A DNA stretch of 64,000 nt, from contig JAVSML010020808.1 in assembly GCA_038503035.1 (NCBI GenBank), positions 6,013 through 70,012 of the forward strand. The letters run 5' to 3'. Of the stretch, positions 1 to 11,100 are shown in pieces. The first letter of the stretch is position 1. Each line of letters opens with the position of its first letter. The stretch is from Crocodylus rhombifer. Taxonomy: Eukaryota; Chordata; Crocodylia; Crocodylidae. The notes under the pieces are model-generated. The model worked only from the letters and a program-made list of their open reading frames with translations. It searched no databases and had not been told where the DNA came from. Made by a program: the position numbers and the translations under genes.

Positions 1-959
1 GGTAGCGACCCCACTCCCTGTGCTTGCAAATTCCAGGTACCCCTGCTGCTCTGTGCCACTACCACGTACCTCCTGGGACCTTCCCGTGTACCCCTGTTCT
101 AAGCAAGACCCCCTGCATCTTAAAATATCAAAAAATACAATTTAAATACCAAAAAACCAATTTTAAATTAATAAATCTAGGTGGTTTTGGTTTTTTAAAT
201 GTTGATTTTTATCCACCCTGATCCTCTCCCCTTTTTAAAAACCTTAGTCCTTCATCTTAAAAGATTTTTCTGCTATGAAAAATTGATCCAAGCATGACTA
301 GCTTCTATGTCTCTCTTGATTAGGTTATTTAGAATATTTTTAAATGGATATTACTATAACTGCTAATGTTGTAGACTATTTGCATGAATTTACTGTATAA
401 AAACAAAACAATAAATTTATGGTACCTTCTTACGCAACAGCTTTCTTGTGTGCATTTGCTTCTCTGCTAGCATTAGTGACAACATATTTCTATTTTTGTT
501 AGCTCTGAAGAGCCAGTGCAGTTAATGAAGGAGGGGAAAAAAAAAATCCTTCTCTATATAATTGTTAAATTCCAATCTGACACCTGTATAATTCCAATGT
601 AGTCAAAAGATGTGAGAATCTATTTTAGCCTGTTGTTGATATGGCAAGGAATGAACCCAGTTTAACCCTTTTATAGAGTTTGGGCTGCATTCACAGTGTT
701 TGCAGTGTAATGGCAACTTAAAACCAAAGGAATTTATAATGCTCAGAGCCATAAATGTTTAGTTACTTTTTAAAGTATTAACCTTTAGCCGCAGTGTCTA
801 GAACTCTGTAAATTTACTTAAATGTACAGTAATAACTTAGTTTTCAGCCTGGGAAACAAGCATGTTAATCAATGAAAAGCCTGGGGATCTGCTGCTTACT
901 TCAAAAACAGCAGTTACACATCTACACAGATTTCTCTTCATATAGCTCATCTGCTAGAT
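1..959. other. 5' UTR intron sequence, no gene seen
   Basis: AT-rich, non-coding-looking DNA with short low-information frames. The first 120 bases are C-rich and could be a repeat remnant, but no family was recognised. Confidence 0.5.
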
Positions 960-1930
960 CAGGGGCATGGAATTTGTAGGGAGGCTGGAGCTGGGTCAGC
1001 ACCCTGCTGCCCCGCCTAGTGAAGTAGTTCACCAGAACTCCTTATGTGAGCCCTGTGGGTGGGCAGGGAGCATTGTTTGATAACTAGACAGGTGGGTGAG
1101 GCTGGGATCATGGGATGGGAACATAGGATAATGATAATGTTGAGGCTCAAGGCAGGGGCGCACAGCCCCACACTCACTACCCCAAGATCATGGACCCGAG
1201 CCAAAATGCAGTTCCCTGCCTGCTTGCAGACCCATCCTGTCCACCTGGCTGTGCACCCACTTACTTTCCATGGAGACCCCAGGATTGTGGGGCAGTGACA
1301 GCATGGGGCTGGGGCAGAGCTATGATCTGCTCATGACCTGTCCCTGCCTGTAAAATCGGGGCTATGCTTCAGGCCCATACTGTCACCACTTGGGGTCTCT
1401 GGGCCAGGATGGGGCTGCAGTATCTCAGTATCTGGGAGTAGGGTGGGAGAAGGCAGGTCCAGGATCTTGGGTGGTGACAGTGCAGGGCAAGGGCTGTGGT
1501 CCGCTCCCTGCTTGTCTCTGCCCCCCAGAACCAGCACTTCTAGCAGTGCCACGTGGGCAGTAGATTGACTCGGCCCCAGGGCTGGCCCCACACCATCATC
1601 ACTTTAAAATGCTTTGTTCTCCCTGGCTACATCCATCTATCTTGCTCCCTAGTAGCCTGCCACACCATCCCAGCTGAGTGCCCTGCCTGTGTGGGGTAGA
1701 TGGGCCAGATCTGGCAGCCAGAAGGTGCTGCTGCTGCTGCTGCCAGGACTGCTGCAAAATTGGGTTTGGCCACTACACCACACCAGCCCTGCTGTCCTGC
1801 TTGGGATGGTGGGACTGCCTAGCCTGCCCTATGAGCCTGGGCCATGTGGGGCTGAGGGACCTGCTGTGGGTTGGACAAAATCCCTCAGTAGGCCAGATGC
1901 GGCCCACAGGCTGTATTTTGCCCACTTCTG
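960..1930. mobile_element. GC-rich non-autonomous hAT-type element
   Basis: The right end reads as the inverse of CAGAAGTGGGCAAAATACAG, the terminus also seen in the element at 55083. The left end starts CAGGGGCATGG. Flanks TGCTAGAT and TGATTAGAT look like an 8-bp hAT target duplication with one indel. The interior is GC-rich with no transposase. A CTG run at 1728-1742 lies inside. Confidence 0.55.
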
Positions 1931-2174
1931 TGATTAGATTTCAGCTAAACCCTTGCTAAGGTCAAGGTATAAAACATACCAAGGTTATGCATTCCTGCCA
2001 CCAGCAAGGTTTGTGTGCCTGTCTGTCTTTGACTTCCTATGACTTGTGAGTTCTGATAACTGGACAGTGTTCTGATGGACTGAATTAATAGTAAGGAAGC
2101 TGTTTCCTGCATTGTTTGATAAATTGACCTAGCAGGTCTGGAGGCAGTGAGGAATTAATTGGGGCCTCCCTATG

Positions 2175-2330
2175 TTTAAGTCTGGTTCTTATGATGGGAA
2201 ACCCCCACTTAACACTGTTTCACTTAATACTGTTTTGCTATAGCACTCATTTAAAATTCATACATGATTTCACTTAATGTTGAGCCAGTTTCATTATAGC
2301 GCTCAGCAAAACAGCAGCGGCAGCAAGAAG
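2175..2330. repeat. Possible DNA-transposon end
   Basis: The stretch CCCCACTTAACACTG with repeated CACTTAA motifs resembles one end of a pogo-like element. The second end was not found. Low confidence. Confidence 0.25.
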
Positions 2331-2779
2331 CAGTGAGTGGCAGCAAGTGGTCATGAGCTCAGAGCCCATACCAGTGCCACAGGGCCAGCAGGCCCTGACC
2401 CTACTGAAGAATCTTTTTGTTAGCTGTTGATAGGATGCAGGTGTACATGAATTAAGGGGTGTTGATCTCTTGGAGCAGCAATACAGAAAGAGTGCACTGG
2501 ATTTAAGGAGCTACAGTTGTAGCCATGCCAGATGAGTTGAGCCTTTACTTGCAAATTTGCTTAGTAGTGCAACAAGCATGTGTGACTTGCTAAGAATCCT
2601 CCAAAGCAAAAGTAGGCAAACTTTTTTTCAGCTGCAGGACTAGCTGCAACTGCTTTGTCCACATGGTGGCACAAGAAGAGAGGGCCTTCAGGCACTGCTG
2701 GTCCCCAGTGCCAAATGTTGCCAAAGTCCCATATCTGCATGCCATACCCAGTGACTCTGCAAGCCATAGCTTGCTGGCT

Positions 2780-2906
2780 TCTCCTTCAGACTTGGATATC
2801 TTGGGAAGCTGGGATGGTTTAGTTGGGGATGGGCCTGCCTTGAACAGAGAGCTGGACTACATGACCTCATGAGGTTCTGTGCAGCCCTACTTTCTTATGA
2901 CCCTAT
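2780..2906 (+). mobile_element. CR1 LINE 3' tail
   Basis: Recognised by GGGATGGTTTAGTTGGGGAT, the GGACTACATGACCTCATGAG motif and a terminal TTATGACCCTATGGTTGA, all typical of CR1 3' ends in sense orientation. It is strongly 5'-truncated and has no coding part. Confidence 0.75.
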
Positions 2907-3229
2907 GGTTGATTGGCCTTAATTGCTTTTCAAAATAAATCTTTGAACCAAGAGTACTTGTGGTGGTAGTGGAAGTGATGAAATATTGGTTTAGAACTTC
3001 ATCTTACCACAAAGCAGAAAACTGGTAACTGGAAAAATGTTTACAAAGGATGAGTGTTTGACAGTGGTAAAAGGTGATTTTACTCGATTTCCTGTTCCTT
3101 ATGATGCACAACCTGTTCTAAAATTGTATTTTGATCTCCTTTGGTCTGTCTGTCTTCATCACTGGAAAGCCTTTTTGAACACTTAAACTGTGAAGAGGAG
3201 TGGCTGTTAAGGAAATGGTGGTTATAGAA

Positions 3230-3382
3230 CAGTGTTCACCAACCAGCAGATCTCAATCCACTAGTAGATTTCAGAGCCTCTTGGAGTTGAACCAGGGCTG
3301 GGGTGGGGGTCTGAGTGCCTGCATTCATGCACCCTAGCCCAGCATGTCAGTCCATGGGGGAAGGAAGGAGCAGGGGCTAGAT
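3230..3382 (+). mobile_element. hAT-type fragment related to the 15470 element
   Basis: It begins CAGTGTTCACCAACCAGCAG and continues with GAGCCTCTTGGAGTTGAACC, closely matching the left part of the complete element at 15470-15864. The right end is missing where the GC-rich element at 3383 begins. Confidence 0.55.
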
Positions 3383-4320
3383 CAGGGATGGGCAGTTACT
3401 TTGGGCGGAGAGTTGTTCACTCAGGTTGTGCAGCCCTTGCAGCCTGTCAAGGGCTGCATGGGTAGCCCTTCCCCTTGACGGGTGCCCTGCCCCCTGGCCA
3501 CCATCTTGGGACCAGTGTCCCAGGGCCAGCAGTTGTGGAGCTCAGAGTGGGGCACAGGCTGGCAGGGGTCTGTGAAGCTGGGCTGGGCTGCACCAGCAAA
3601 CAATGGGGAGCTGACTGGGTTCCATAGAGCCCCTGCCAGCTGGGACTCTGTAGTTTCATAGTTTCTAGGGTTGGAAGGGACTTTAGTAGATCATCTAGTC
3701 TGACCCCCTGTCATAGCAGGAAAGAGTACTGGGGTCAAATGACCCCCAGCAAGGTGTACATCTAGCCTCCTCTTAAAAACCCCCAGGGTAGGAGCCAGCA
3801 CCACTTCTCTTGGAAGTTGGTTCCAGATCCTAGCTGCCCTGACCGTGAAGTAGCACTGTGCTCCTGGCATCCTGCTCTGGGCCCTGCTGGCACTGGCCCT
3901 GGATCACTGGTGCGGGCACTGTGCTCCCACTGGCCCCTGAACCCTGCAGTACAGGTGGGGGGGCAGCGCACAGCCCTGACTCCCGCCGCTCACCAGTAGG
4001 GAAGAAACTGGTGCTGAGTGTGGGGGGGGGAAATGGCCCCTCGCCTGTCCCATGGCTGGCAGCCAGGCACAGGCAGCCTCATGCGGGCTGCAGGTGGCTG
4101 CAGTGCAGGGCGCTGGCCAAAGGGTGGGCGAGGGGCCACTTCCCTGCACTCAGCACGAGCTTGTAACCCACCCCACTGCCAGCTTGGGAGTGGGGCTGGG
4201 TTACAAGCTGGTGTTGACTGTGGGAGGGGGGAGCAGCCCCTCCCTGCCCCATGCTGCAGCCACTCGCAGGCTGCCTGGGGCTGCCTCTACCTGCTCCAGA
4301 CAGCCCTGTGGAGTTTTACA
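3383..4320. mobile_element. GC-rich hAT-type element interrupted by a CR1 tail
   Basis: From CAGGGATGGGCAG onward the sequence is similar to the reverse complement of 55083-55990, for example around GGACCAGTGTCCCAGGGCCA and ACTGGTGCTGAGTGTGGG. The similarity stops at 3652, a CR1 tail follows, and it resumes at about 3854. The far terminus was not found; GC-rich DNA of uncertain origin continues to about 5290. Confidence 0.6.
3653..3853 (-). mobile_element. CR1 LINE 3' tail, antisense
   Basis: It begins GTTTCATAGTTTCTAGGG, the reverse complement of a crocodilian-type CR1 terminus, and continues through GATCATCTAGTCTGACCCCC and GGAAAGAGTACTGGGGTCA. It is about 200 bp long and 5'-truncated. Short CTGT-containing sequence borders both sides, consistent with a small target duplication. 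Confidence 0.85.
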
Positions 4321-5300
4321 GCTGGTGCTTCCAAGGGGTGCACATCACCAGTGCCAATACAGTCCCTGCTAACCAAATGCCTGGGGGCTGGTTAGCTGAA
4401 GCGCAAGTTTGTTGCCAGATGTTGGGGGTAGAGCGGGATAGTGGTGGCTGCATGTGGAGGGAAGGTGGCTGGAACCACTGCCTGGGGGCATGAGGCTCTT
4501 GGCTCTGACCCCAGGAGGGGGCACAGGAATCACTCCTGGGGTGGGTGGATCCAGCTGTGGCCCTGCCCCAGGCACTGAGAGTTTCAAGCCCCACGGGGGA
4601 GCAGGTGAGAGCCTGGCCCCACTCCCTGCAGGAGGAGCTGCACCCAGCCGCTCTGTACAGGCTGGAACCGCTGCCCTGGGGCTCCTGGCTCTGACCTCAG
4701 GTGGGGTGGGAGGTGCCTGTACCAGGGTCTGGATCAAGGTTGGGTCTGGCCACGCACCACTCCTGCCAGCCTCTGGGCTGTGCTGTGCCCTGGTGCAGGC
4801 AGGTGGTATCAGCTGCTCCTGGGGTCACTGCAACAGGGGCTGGGATGTGTTGGGACAAGGAGAGCCCTGGGACGTTCAGGGCACGACACTGCCCAGCAGC
4901 TGCAGGCAGCTTGCATTGTCTGTTCCTGGTGCCACTGAAGTAGGGGCTGTCATGCCCTGTGCCCCCCAGGGCTCTGCCGGTTCCCACTCACCCCAGCCCC
5001 TGCTGCAGTGGCCCCGGGAACAGCAGACGCCAGCTTTAGAGGGAACTGTAAGTGCGTGCAGAGGGACATGGCTCTTGCTGCTAAGTGTGCCCCAGGCTGC
5101 ACTAGATGACTATCCCAAGTGCAGGTCTGGGGGCCTGCAGCCCTCCTGGGGTGCATATAGCAGCAAGAGTTGTGCCCCCCACATCCACTGACAGTTTCTC
5201 CCTCTTTGCCCCTGGCTGCAGCCCTGGGAGTGGCCAGTGGGCTGAGCCCCATCCCTTTCCTGGTCCCAGTCTTACTCTCTCCCTCCATCACTGCCACGGG
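4321..5300. repeat. GC-rich block with imperfect internal repeats
   Basis: A block with many overlapping open frames on both strands and no recognisable protein. A segment GGCTGGAACCACTGCCTGGG at about 4468 recurs as GGCTGGAACCGCTGCCCTGG at about 4660. The frames are attributed to high GC, not to a gene. Confidence 0.4.
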
Positions 5301-7442
5301 AACATATTATTTCCCCTGAAATAATATTTTTAAACTATTTTTTTCCTTTCCTTCCTTTCATCCCAATTTCACCTTAATTTTTGTTTGGAAGATAAACCCT
5401 GAAAAGTTCCCAGGTTTTTTGGGTGTTTTTTTTTTTTTTTTTAAATAAACTGAAAATGCAGAACACTAGGTATATTATAATGGGCAACGAAGTCCTTGTC
5501 TGTAAGTGGGATGTTAGGAATGGACTTGCAGAAAACTATCTTTCACTATTGCTGTAGCTTTTCTTTGGTCTTGTCCATCAATCTCTTGATTCCAGAGCTT
5601 TGATAAACTCCTCACTCAGGCTCATCTTTCAATCTTGTTAGTCACTTCTGTTTGCCTGTTTAGTTTTGTGCCACAAATATTCCAGTGCCCTTATGTAAAA
5701 GAGTGGCTGACTGTCAAATCAAATGTATTGCAGGAGTGTTTGTTTCAAAGTGGTGATTGTGCACAGAATAGCTCTGTAAACAGGATTGTAGGGGTCATAT
5801 TTGTGTTATTGATTCCAAATCAGACTCGCTCGGATCACAATTTTTAAAATGCATTTCTCATAATTAAATATACAAACCTAACCTGGGATCTGATGGTGAA
5901 ATTCTCTTGCACTTTTGTACTCTTACTCCCCCCACCCCCCCCAATGTGACTTGCATTACTAGTAGTGAAGATTCTGCAACTAGACTCCTTTTTGATTAGT
6001 GCTAGTCAGAAGATGAATCTTGCTTCTCCATAGCTTTGGCCCTGCATTGCTCACAGAAGTAAGTCTGTGTCTGAGGTCAGCCTATGTGACTCATTTTACA
6101 TGGGGGAGGGGGTGACTTGCTGGATAAGAATATACCAGTTTATGGTCACTTTAATGTAACTACTTCATAATGGGTTTAAATTGAAGGCATAAAACTGAGG
6201 CATGTTTTCACATACCAGGTTAATATGCTGAGAAGAAAGTAGCATCTTGGTCATCTTGCATAATTTTGTAACTACTTAACAGACATTTAGTTAGTACTAT
6301 TAAGTTTCAAATTGAGTGTTTTTTGGGGAGTGGGAAGAAGAGGATAAGGAAAAGCTGGTACAGTGGTTTTGTAATTGCAGAAGCAGAAAATTATCTCAGC
6401 TTGTTGGGAACCCAGGCTTTTTTCTCCAGTAGAAAGCAAAAATGTCTTCAGTTGGGACATATTAAATTGTTGTTAATTTAATATTAATATTTTGGATTCC
6501 TTAAAGGAAGGCTAAAGTCTTTGCCAGTTGTGTTTTGCATGTGTCCATGTCAGCCTCTAGAATTGGGGCAAAGTTTATCTTAATCTCCATTGTATGTGGT
6601 TCTGAATGGCAAGATTGTACAGCATTTCTGTAACCCTTTGGTGTGTAGTATGATTATCAATGTGAAGAATCTATATTCATGATATCTTTCTGGACTACTA
6701 GGTTACAAAACTATCAAGGCACAAGTTAAGGCAGCAAATTTGCCTTTTAAAAGAATGTGACCAATTTCCTTGAATTGGGAGCCTAAAATTCAGATGCCAA
6801 AATATAACATTTAGCATCTTTTAGGCATCCAAGCTTCAAGATGCTGACTTGCTCCCTTGTGGGCTTTTTCAGTGGTGACCCTATCTTTCGTGCAACTGTC
6901 TCTCTGAATTGTTAACATCTTTAAAGATTTTCCTTAAAAGTAGGTCTGTAAATGCTCAGCTCCTTTCCTAACAGTTGTATAAACTTCATCCAGAGACTTC
7001 TGAGAACATCAGAACATTCAGATAAAAGCTGGCTGGCTAGCATCTTCTTAAGTTTTTACATGGGGGTCACCACTAGCGTGATGGTGAGGAAACTGAAACC
7101 TGGCCAGTCACAAATCTAAAGGGTTGTAACAGAACTGGTTTTAAACTGTACATCACCATGTTAATCCATGGTAGACTTGCTTGCTTACTGGATCATGTGG
7201 TCAGTTCTTAGCCACTTGCTCATTGCTTATTTACTTTGGGTTTTTTTCTCTCCCCTCATTGTAAGATCAGGACATAACACATTTAATAAATTTATTTTTA
7301 GTTCTCTTTGGACTTTGGGCAGAGTTGTCACTATGTGAAATGGGTATGATGCACTTTGGTTAGAAACAACCAACAGCAGTGGAGACTTTTTTTGATTCAA
7401 CAGGACAGCCACATTTTAAACTTTGGCTTTAAATTGTTTAAA

Positions 7443-7501
<59 letters not shown>

Positions 7502-7997
7502 GCAGGTCTCTTTCATCAGTGACTGCATTAAATCTTTGTGTTTTTAACTTTGGCACAACTTAAACAACAGTTTTAAAATGGGCATTTGTATTGCTGTATG
7601 CAACAAGGATGGTTGTCTAATGGCTTGCATGCTGCAACTGGCTCATGGCAGATCAGGGAGTGGGACAGGTAGCACAGTGGCAAATTGGGTAGGGAGCAGA
7701 AAGGAGAGCAGCAGATTGGGTAGAGGAAGGGGATTGGAGAGGCACTTGGAGGGTTTAATTTGTAGCATGCCTCCCAAAAAAGGTCTGGTCCTGTCCCATC
7801 CCCCCAGGCAGAGTATGGAAGCTCACACTTCTGAACGGCTTTTCACTGGCAAAATCCCTGTTGAGTAGAAGTCTTTATTAAGCAGGTAGTGGTTCACATG
7901 CACTGTAGCAAGCCTAGAAGGCCCCTCTGACTAAGCAGAAATTGCATTGGATGATATGTAATGTTTAAATCAATGTAACCATTTTTCTGTTGCATAG
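5301..7997. other. 5' UTR intron sequence, no gene seen
   Basis: AT-rich intronic DNA. It includes a poly(T) run near 5427-5442 and the compound microsatellite at 7443-7500. No exon or recognisable repeat family was found elsewhere. Confidence 0.5.
7443..7500 (+). repeat. Compound microsatellite (GATT)n then (TATT)n
   Basis: Eight GATT units (7443-7474) pass directly into about six TATT units (7475-7500). Confidence 0.95.
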
Positions 7998-8093
7998 TTT
8001 GTTGCATAATTTAAGGACCCGGATATAAGGCTTGGCGGCCCATCCCCTGTGTTTCTTGGTTTATGACTGTCGGCTTTGCGGAATACGGCTGAG
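7998..8093 (+). other. AZIN1: AZIN1 5' UTR part of the start-codon exon
   Basis: A pyrimidine-rich stretch ending in TTGCATAG gives an acceptor at 7996-7997, so the exon carrying the AZIN1 start codon probably begins at 7998. The 96 bases before the ATG are GC-richer than the intron before them. No CpG-rich promoter occurs in 1-7997, so the first exon and promoter must lie left of the window, and 1-7997 is the end of a 5' UTR intron. The non-AUG upstream conserved coding region known from vertebrate AZIN1 leaders was not identified here; it may be in an upstream exon. Confidence 0.75.
8063..8092 (+). promoter_or_regulatory. Nine-codon upstream ORF abutting the AZIN1 start
   Basis: An ATG at 8063 opens a nine-codon frame reading MTVGFAEYG and ends with TGA at 8090-8092. 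The AZIN1 ATG begins at 8094, one base later and in a different frame. The upstream ATG has T at -3, a weak initiation context, whereas the AZIN1 ATG has G at -3. Scanning ribosomes could therefore bypass the small frame; those that translate it stop next to the main start. Whether it has a role is inference. Confidence 0.5.
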
Positions 8094-8195
8094 ATGAAAG
8101 GACTTCCTGAGGATGCAAACTACTCCATTGGCCTACTGGATGAAGGAGTAACTCCTGCAGATGTTATTGACAACTATATTTTTGAGCAAACTCAT
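8094..8195 (+). CDS. AZIN1: AZIN1 coding exon 1 (residues 1-34)
   Basis: This exon encodes the N-terminus, starting [18 protein letters not shown] and ending with FEQTH before a GTAAG donor in phase 0. The ATG is chosen because the following residues match the AZIN1 N-terminus and the acceptor-to-ATG distance suits a 5' UTR exon. The following intron is 2341 bp. Confidence 0.96.
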
Positions 8196-11100
8196 GTAAG
8201 TACTTGATTCCCAAAACAAGTCTAGTTTATTTTAACATAACAATGTTCTTGTTTAAGTTATCAGCATTTAATTTTTAATCTGTAGTGGTGACTGAAGTCT
8301 GACTAACAGTTGTTATGGGTGACATAGCACTGACCTCTTCAGATAAGGCTGTATACATTTTTCCATATAAACTTGTATCTGGTTGTGTTAGCCCTTTGAA
8401 CTGAAGTTCTGTTAGCCCTTTGCTTCAGGTTGAAATATTTTGGGAAATCTTGGTGTTTAGAAATGAAAACAAAAAGAAAAACCCCAAAGCCACAACACCC
8501 CACTGTTCAGCCACATTCAGTTGTATGAGGCTAGAGGTGAAATCAGCTTTCTGAGATCTAAAACTTTTCAGCTGATTCACTGAGGAGCTCTAGCCTGTGT
8601 AGAACTTGGGACATGGACATGAAATATTGCAAATGAGAGATCTGGGGATCGGGAAATAACTGTTATTCTAATGAAGTTTGTGTGTGTGCATGTGTACAGA
8701 GTTTGCCGCCTTGTGGGTGCTCTGGCCGCCACTGATCCTCCTACATGGCAAATGAATAGTGAACAGGTTGATGTTACTGTATCTCCTACAAATGCTCTTT
8801 CCTTGGGCAAGGTGTTACTAGGCTGGGAGGTGGTAAGCCTGTCCTCATTTTTTTTTTTTCCCCACAGAAAAGCTGTAAAATTCTGTGCACACCATAGCCT
8901 TTACTTAGCAAGGTTCTTCCCTGCAGCTTCATCTTTATAGGCAGGCAAGTATGCACCTCACTTTACAGATGCAATAAAGGAGAGTCAGGCTACAGTCACC
9001 CCTAGAGATATTAGAGATGAGATCTATTCTGAACGCCATACCTAGGAGTTCTCCACTTTAACTGCACTGCTTTTCAGAATGAACTTGCCATACATAGGTG
9101 GCACTAGAAAGTAGTTGGGGCAGGGGGAGGGGCTAGTATGGAGCATGCCTGCCGCCGCCTCCCTCCCACAAGGCTGTTCCAAGGTTGGTGTACACTGGTG
9201 TTGTGCACGGCAGGGGCTGTGGGTGTGGGGCTGCGGTGTTGGAGTCACTGTTGCTGGCCCAGTTTAGGGGAGGGGGCTAACCCCCATGAGCCCCAGCCTT
9301 CCTGTGTGTGTGTGTGTGTGTGTGTGTGGCTATGCTGTCAATTACTAGACTATATAACCTTCTGAATTGTGTGGAGAACTTTCCAAATCCTGGTTCCTAG
9401 TCTTCTTTCTATCAAACAGGTAAACCTGTGCTGTGGGTATAAAACTCTTCCTAGATCCTAATCTTGCTGATGACTTGTATAGGGGGACAGTATGCTTCTA
9501 GAACTTGTATTGGCTCTTTTGTTCTTTCCTTTTCTCAAAATAAATTGATATTTTTTAGTACCCTTGCACATATGCACTTGCTAAGTCAGAAGTCAAATGT
9601 TAAAATTGATGTTGCCTGGGAAATCTAAATTCAAATGCATGTTATGATACTCCTTATGTGATCACAGGCTGCTAGTTTTATGGGACCCCTGCCTCATTGA
9701 TTGCACAGGAGGGACAGTAAATGAAGAACAGAGGATGATCTCCTGTGGTTAAGACATTGGACTGAGACCAGACATCCTATGTGATGTTGAGTAAGACTAT
9801 ATTAACTGATGGATAAGGGGACCTAATGTGAAGTTGCATTGGTGACCTGGCATTTCCCTAACTTTCCAGTACTTGACTTTACAGTATTAATGCTCTTCAT
9901 ATAGGTTTCTGTATGTATTTTAATAGGATTTCCATGCCTCTGATATGGGACAGACCTTTAATGTGTTTGAATCTGCCAGTTAAAAAAATACTGAACAAAT
10001 TTTTTCATTAAAACATCATATGAGCTGCTGGTTTTGAAATAATAGTAGTACCAAGTGGAAAATTCCCCATTTTATAAGATACAAAACTATATTCAGATCA
10101 TGGAAGCATTTATTTAATTTTTCCCCCTCCAGGAAGTTCTAGACTTCAAAATATGTATGTTTGTAAAACAAATGTTTTTGTGTTCTGAAGTATAGTTGGA
10201 ATGATGATACTACCTAGCAGATAAGTAGAATATTTCAGCCAAAAAATTGCAAGGTACTATCTAAAAACTTTTTAATATCTTTGTACTAGAAGGTATTCAT
10301 TTTAAGTAAACTGGCAGAAAAGTCAAGTCAATTGCTAGAGGTCACATGTAAAAGCTGTGCTTAAATAGGGGAAAAAGATGTATGTAGCCTTGACTCCCAA
10401 TGATTGTCAGATGCAGTAAGCAAGAGACTTCATGCTTCACTGTGTTTTGAGGGTTTTTGTGCTTTGAGGGGAAGGTCCATAACTTTTTAAAACATACGTG
10501 ATTCTTATTTCTTTTCTAACTTCCTTTGTTTTACAGACTGGAAAAAAAGCATTTTTTGTTGGTGATCTTGGAAAGCTTATGAAGAAACGCATCGAATGGC
10601 AGAATGTGATGGCACCAATAAAACCATTTTACCCTGTAAGATGCAATTCCACTCCAGCCGTTCTTGAGATTCTAGCAGCTCTTGGCACCGGATTTGTGTG
10701 TTCCAGTAAAGTAAGCATTAATTCTGTAACTTGCTGTTACCTTCCTTGAGCCCTGTTTAATCTGTTTTGGGTAAAACAACAGCTTTTGGCATTAGTTACC
10801 ATGCTAATATTGTCTTTTTGCCTCTGTAATACTCAGTTAAAGAGTATACAGTTTAAAGCTGTACTTGTATGTTAGCCAGTTATTTCAAGGGTACAAATTA
10901 GCTAAAGGAAAACCTTATTTTTGCAAGTTCCAGAATAAATTTTACGTATTCACTACAGGATTTTCATTTGCCATTCTTTAAAACTTGGCTACTGTCTTAT
11001 CTTCTTTTCTAGACTGAAATGGCAATATTACAGGACTTGGCCATAGCTCCTGAAAACATCATGTATATAAATCCTTGCAAGCAAGCCTCTCACATAAAGT

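Noticed and set aside
4454..5191. A 245-codon + strand frame in the GC-rich block
   Set aside because: Low-complexity Gly/Pro/Leu-rich translation with competing long frames on other strands, no domain and no splice or promoter context. It is explained by GC-rich repeats.
7443..7500. CRISPR-like array
   Set aside because: The repeat is a simple 4-bp microsatellite with no spacers, and the window is vertebrate DNA.
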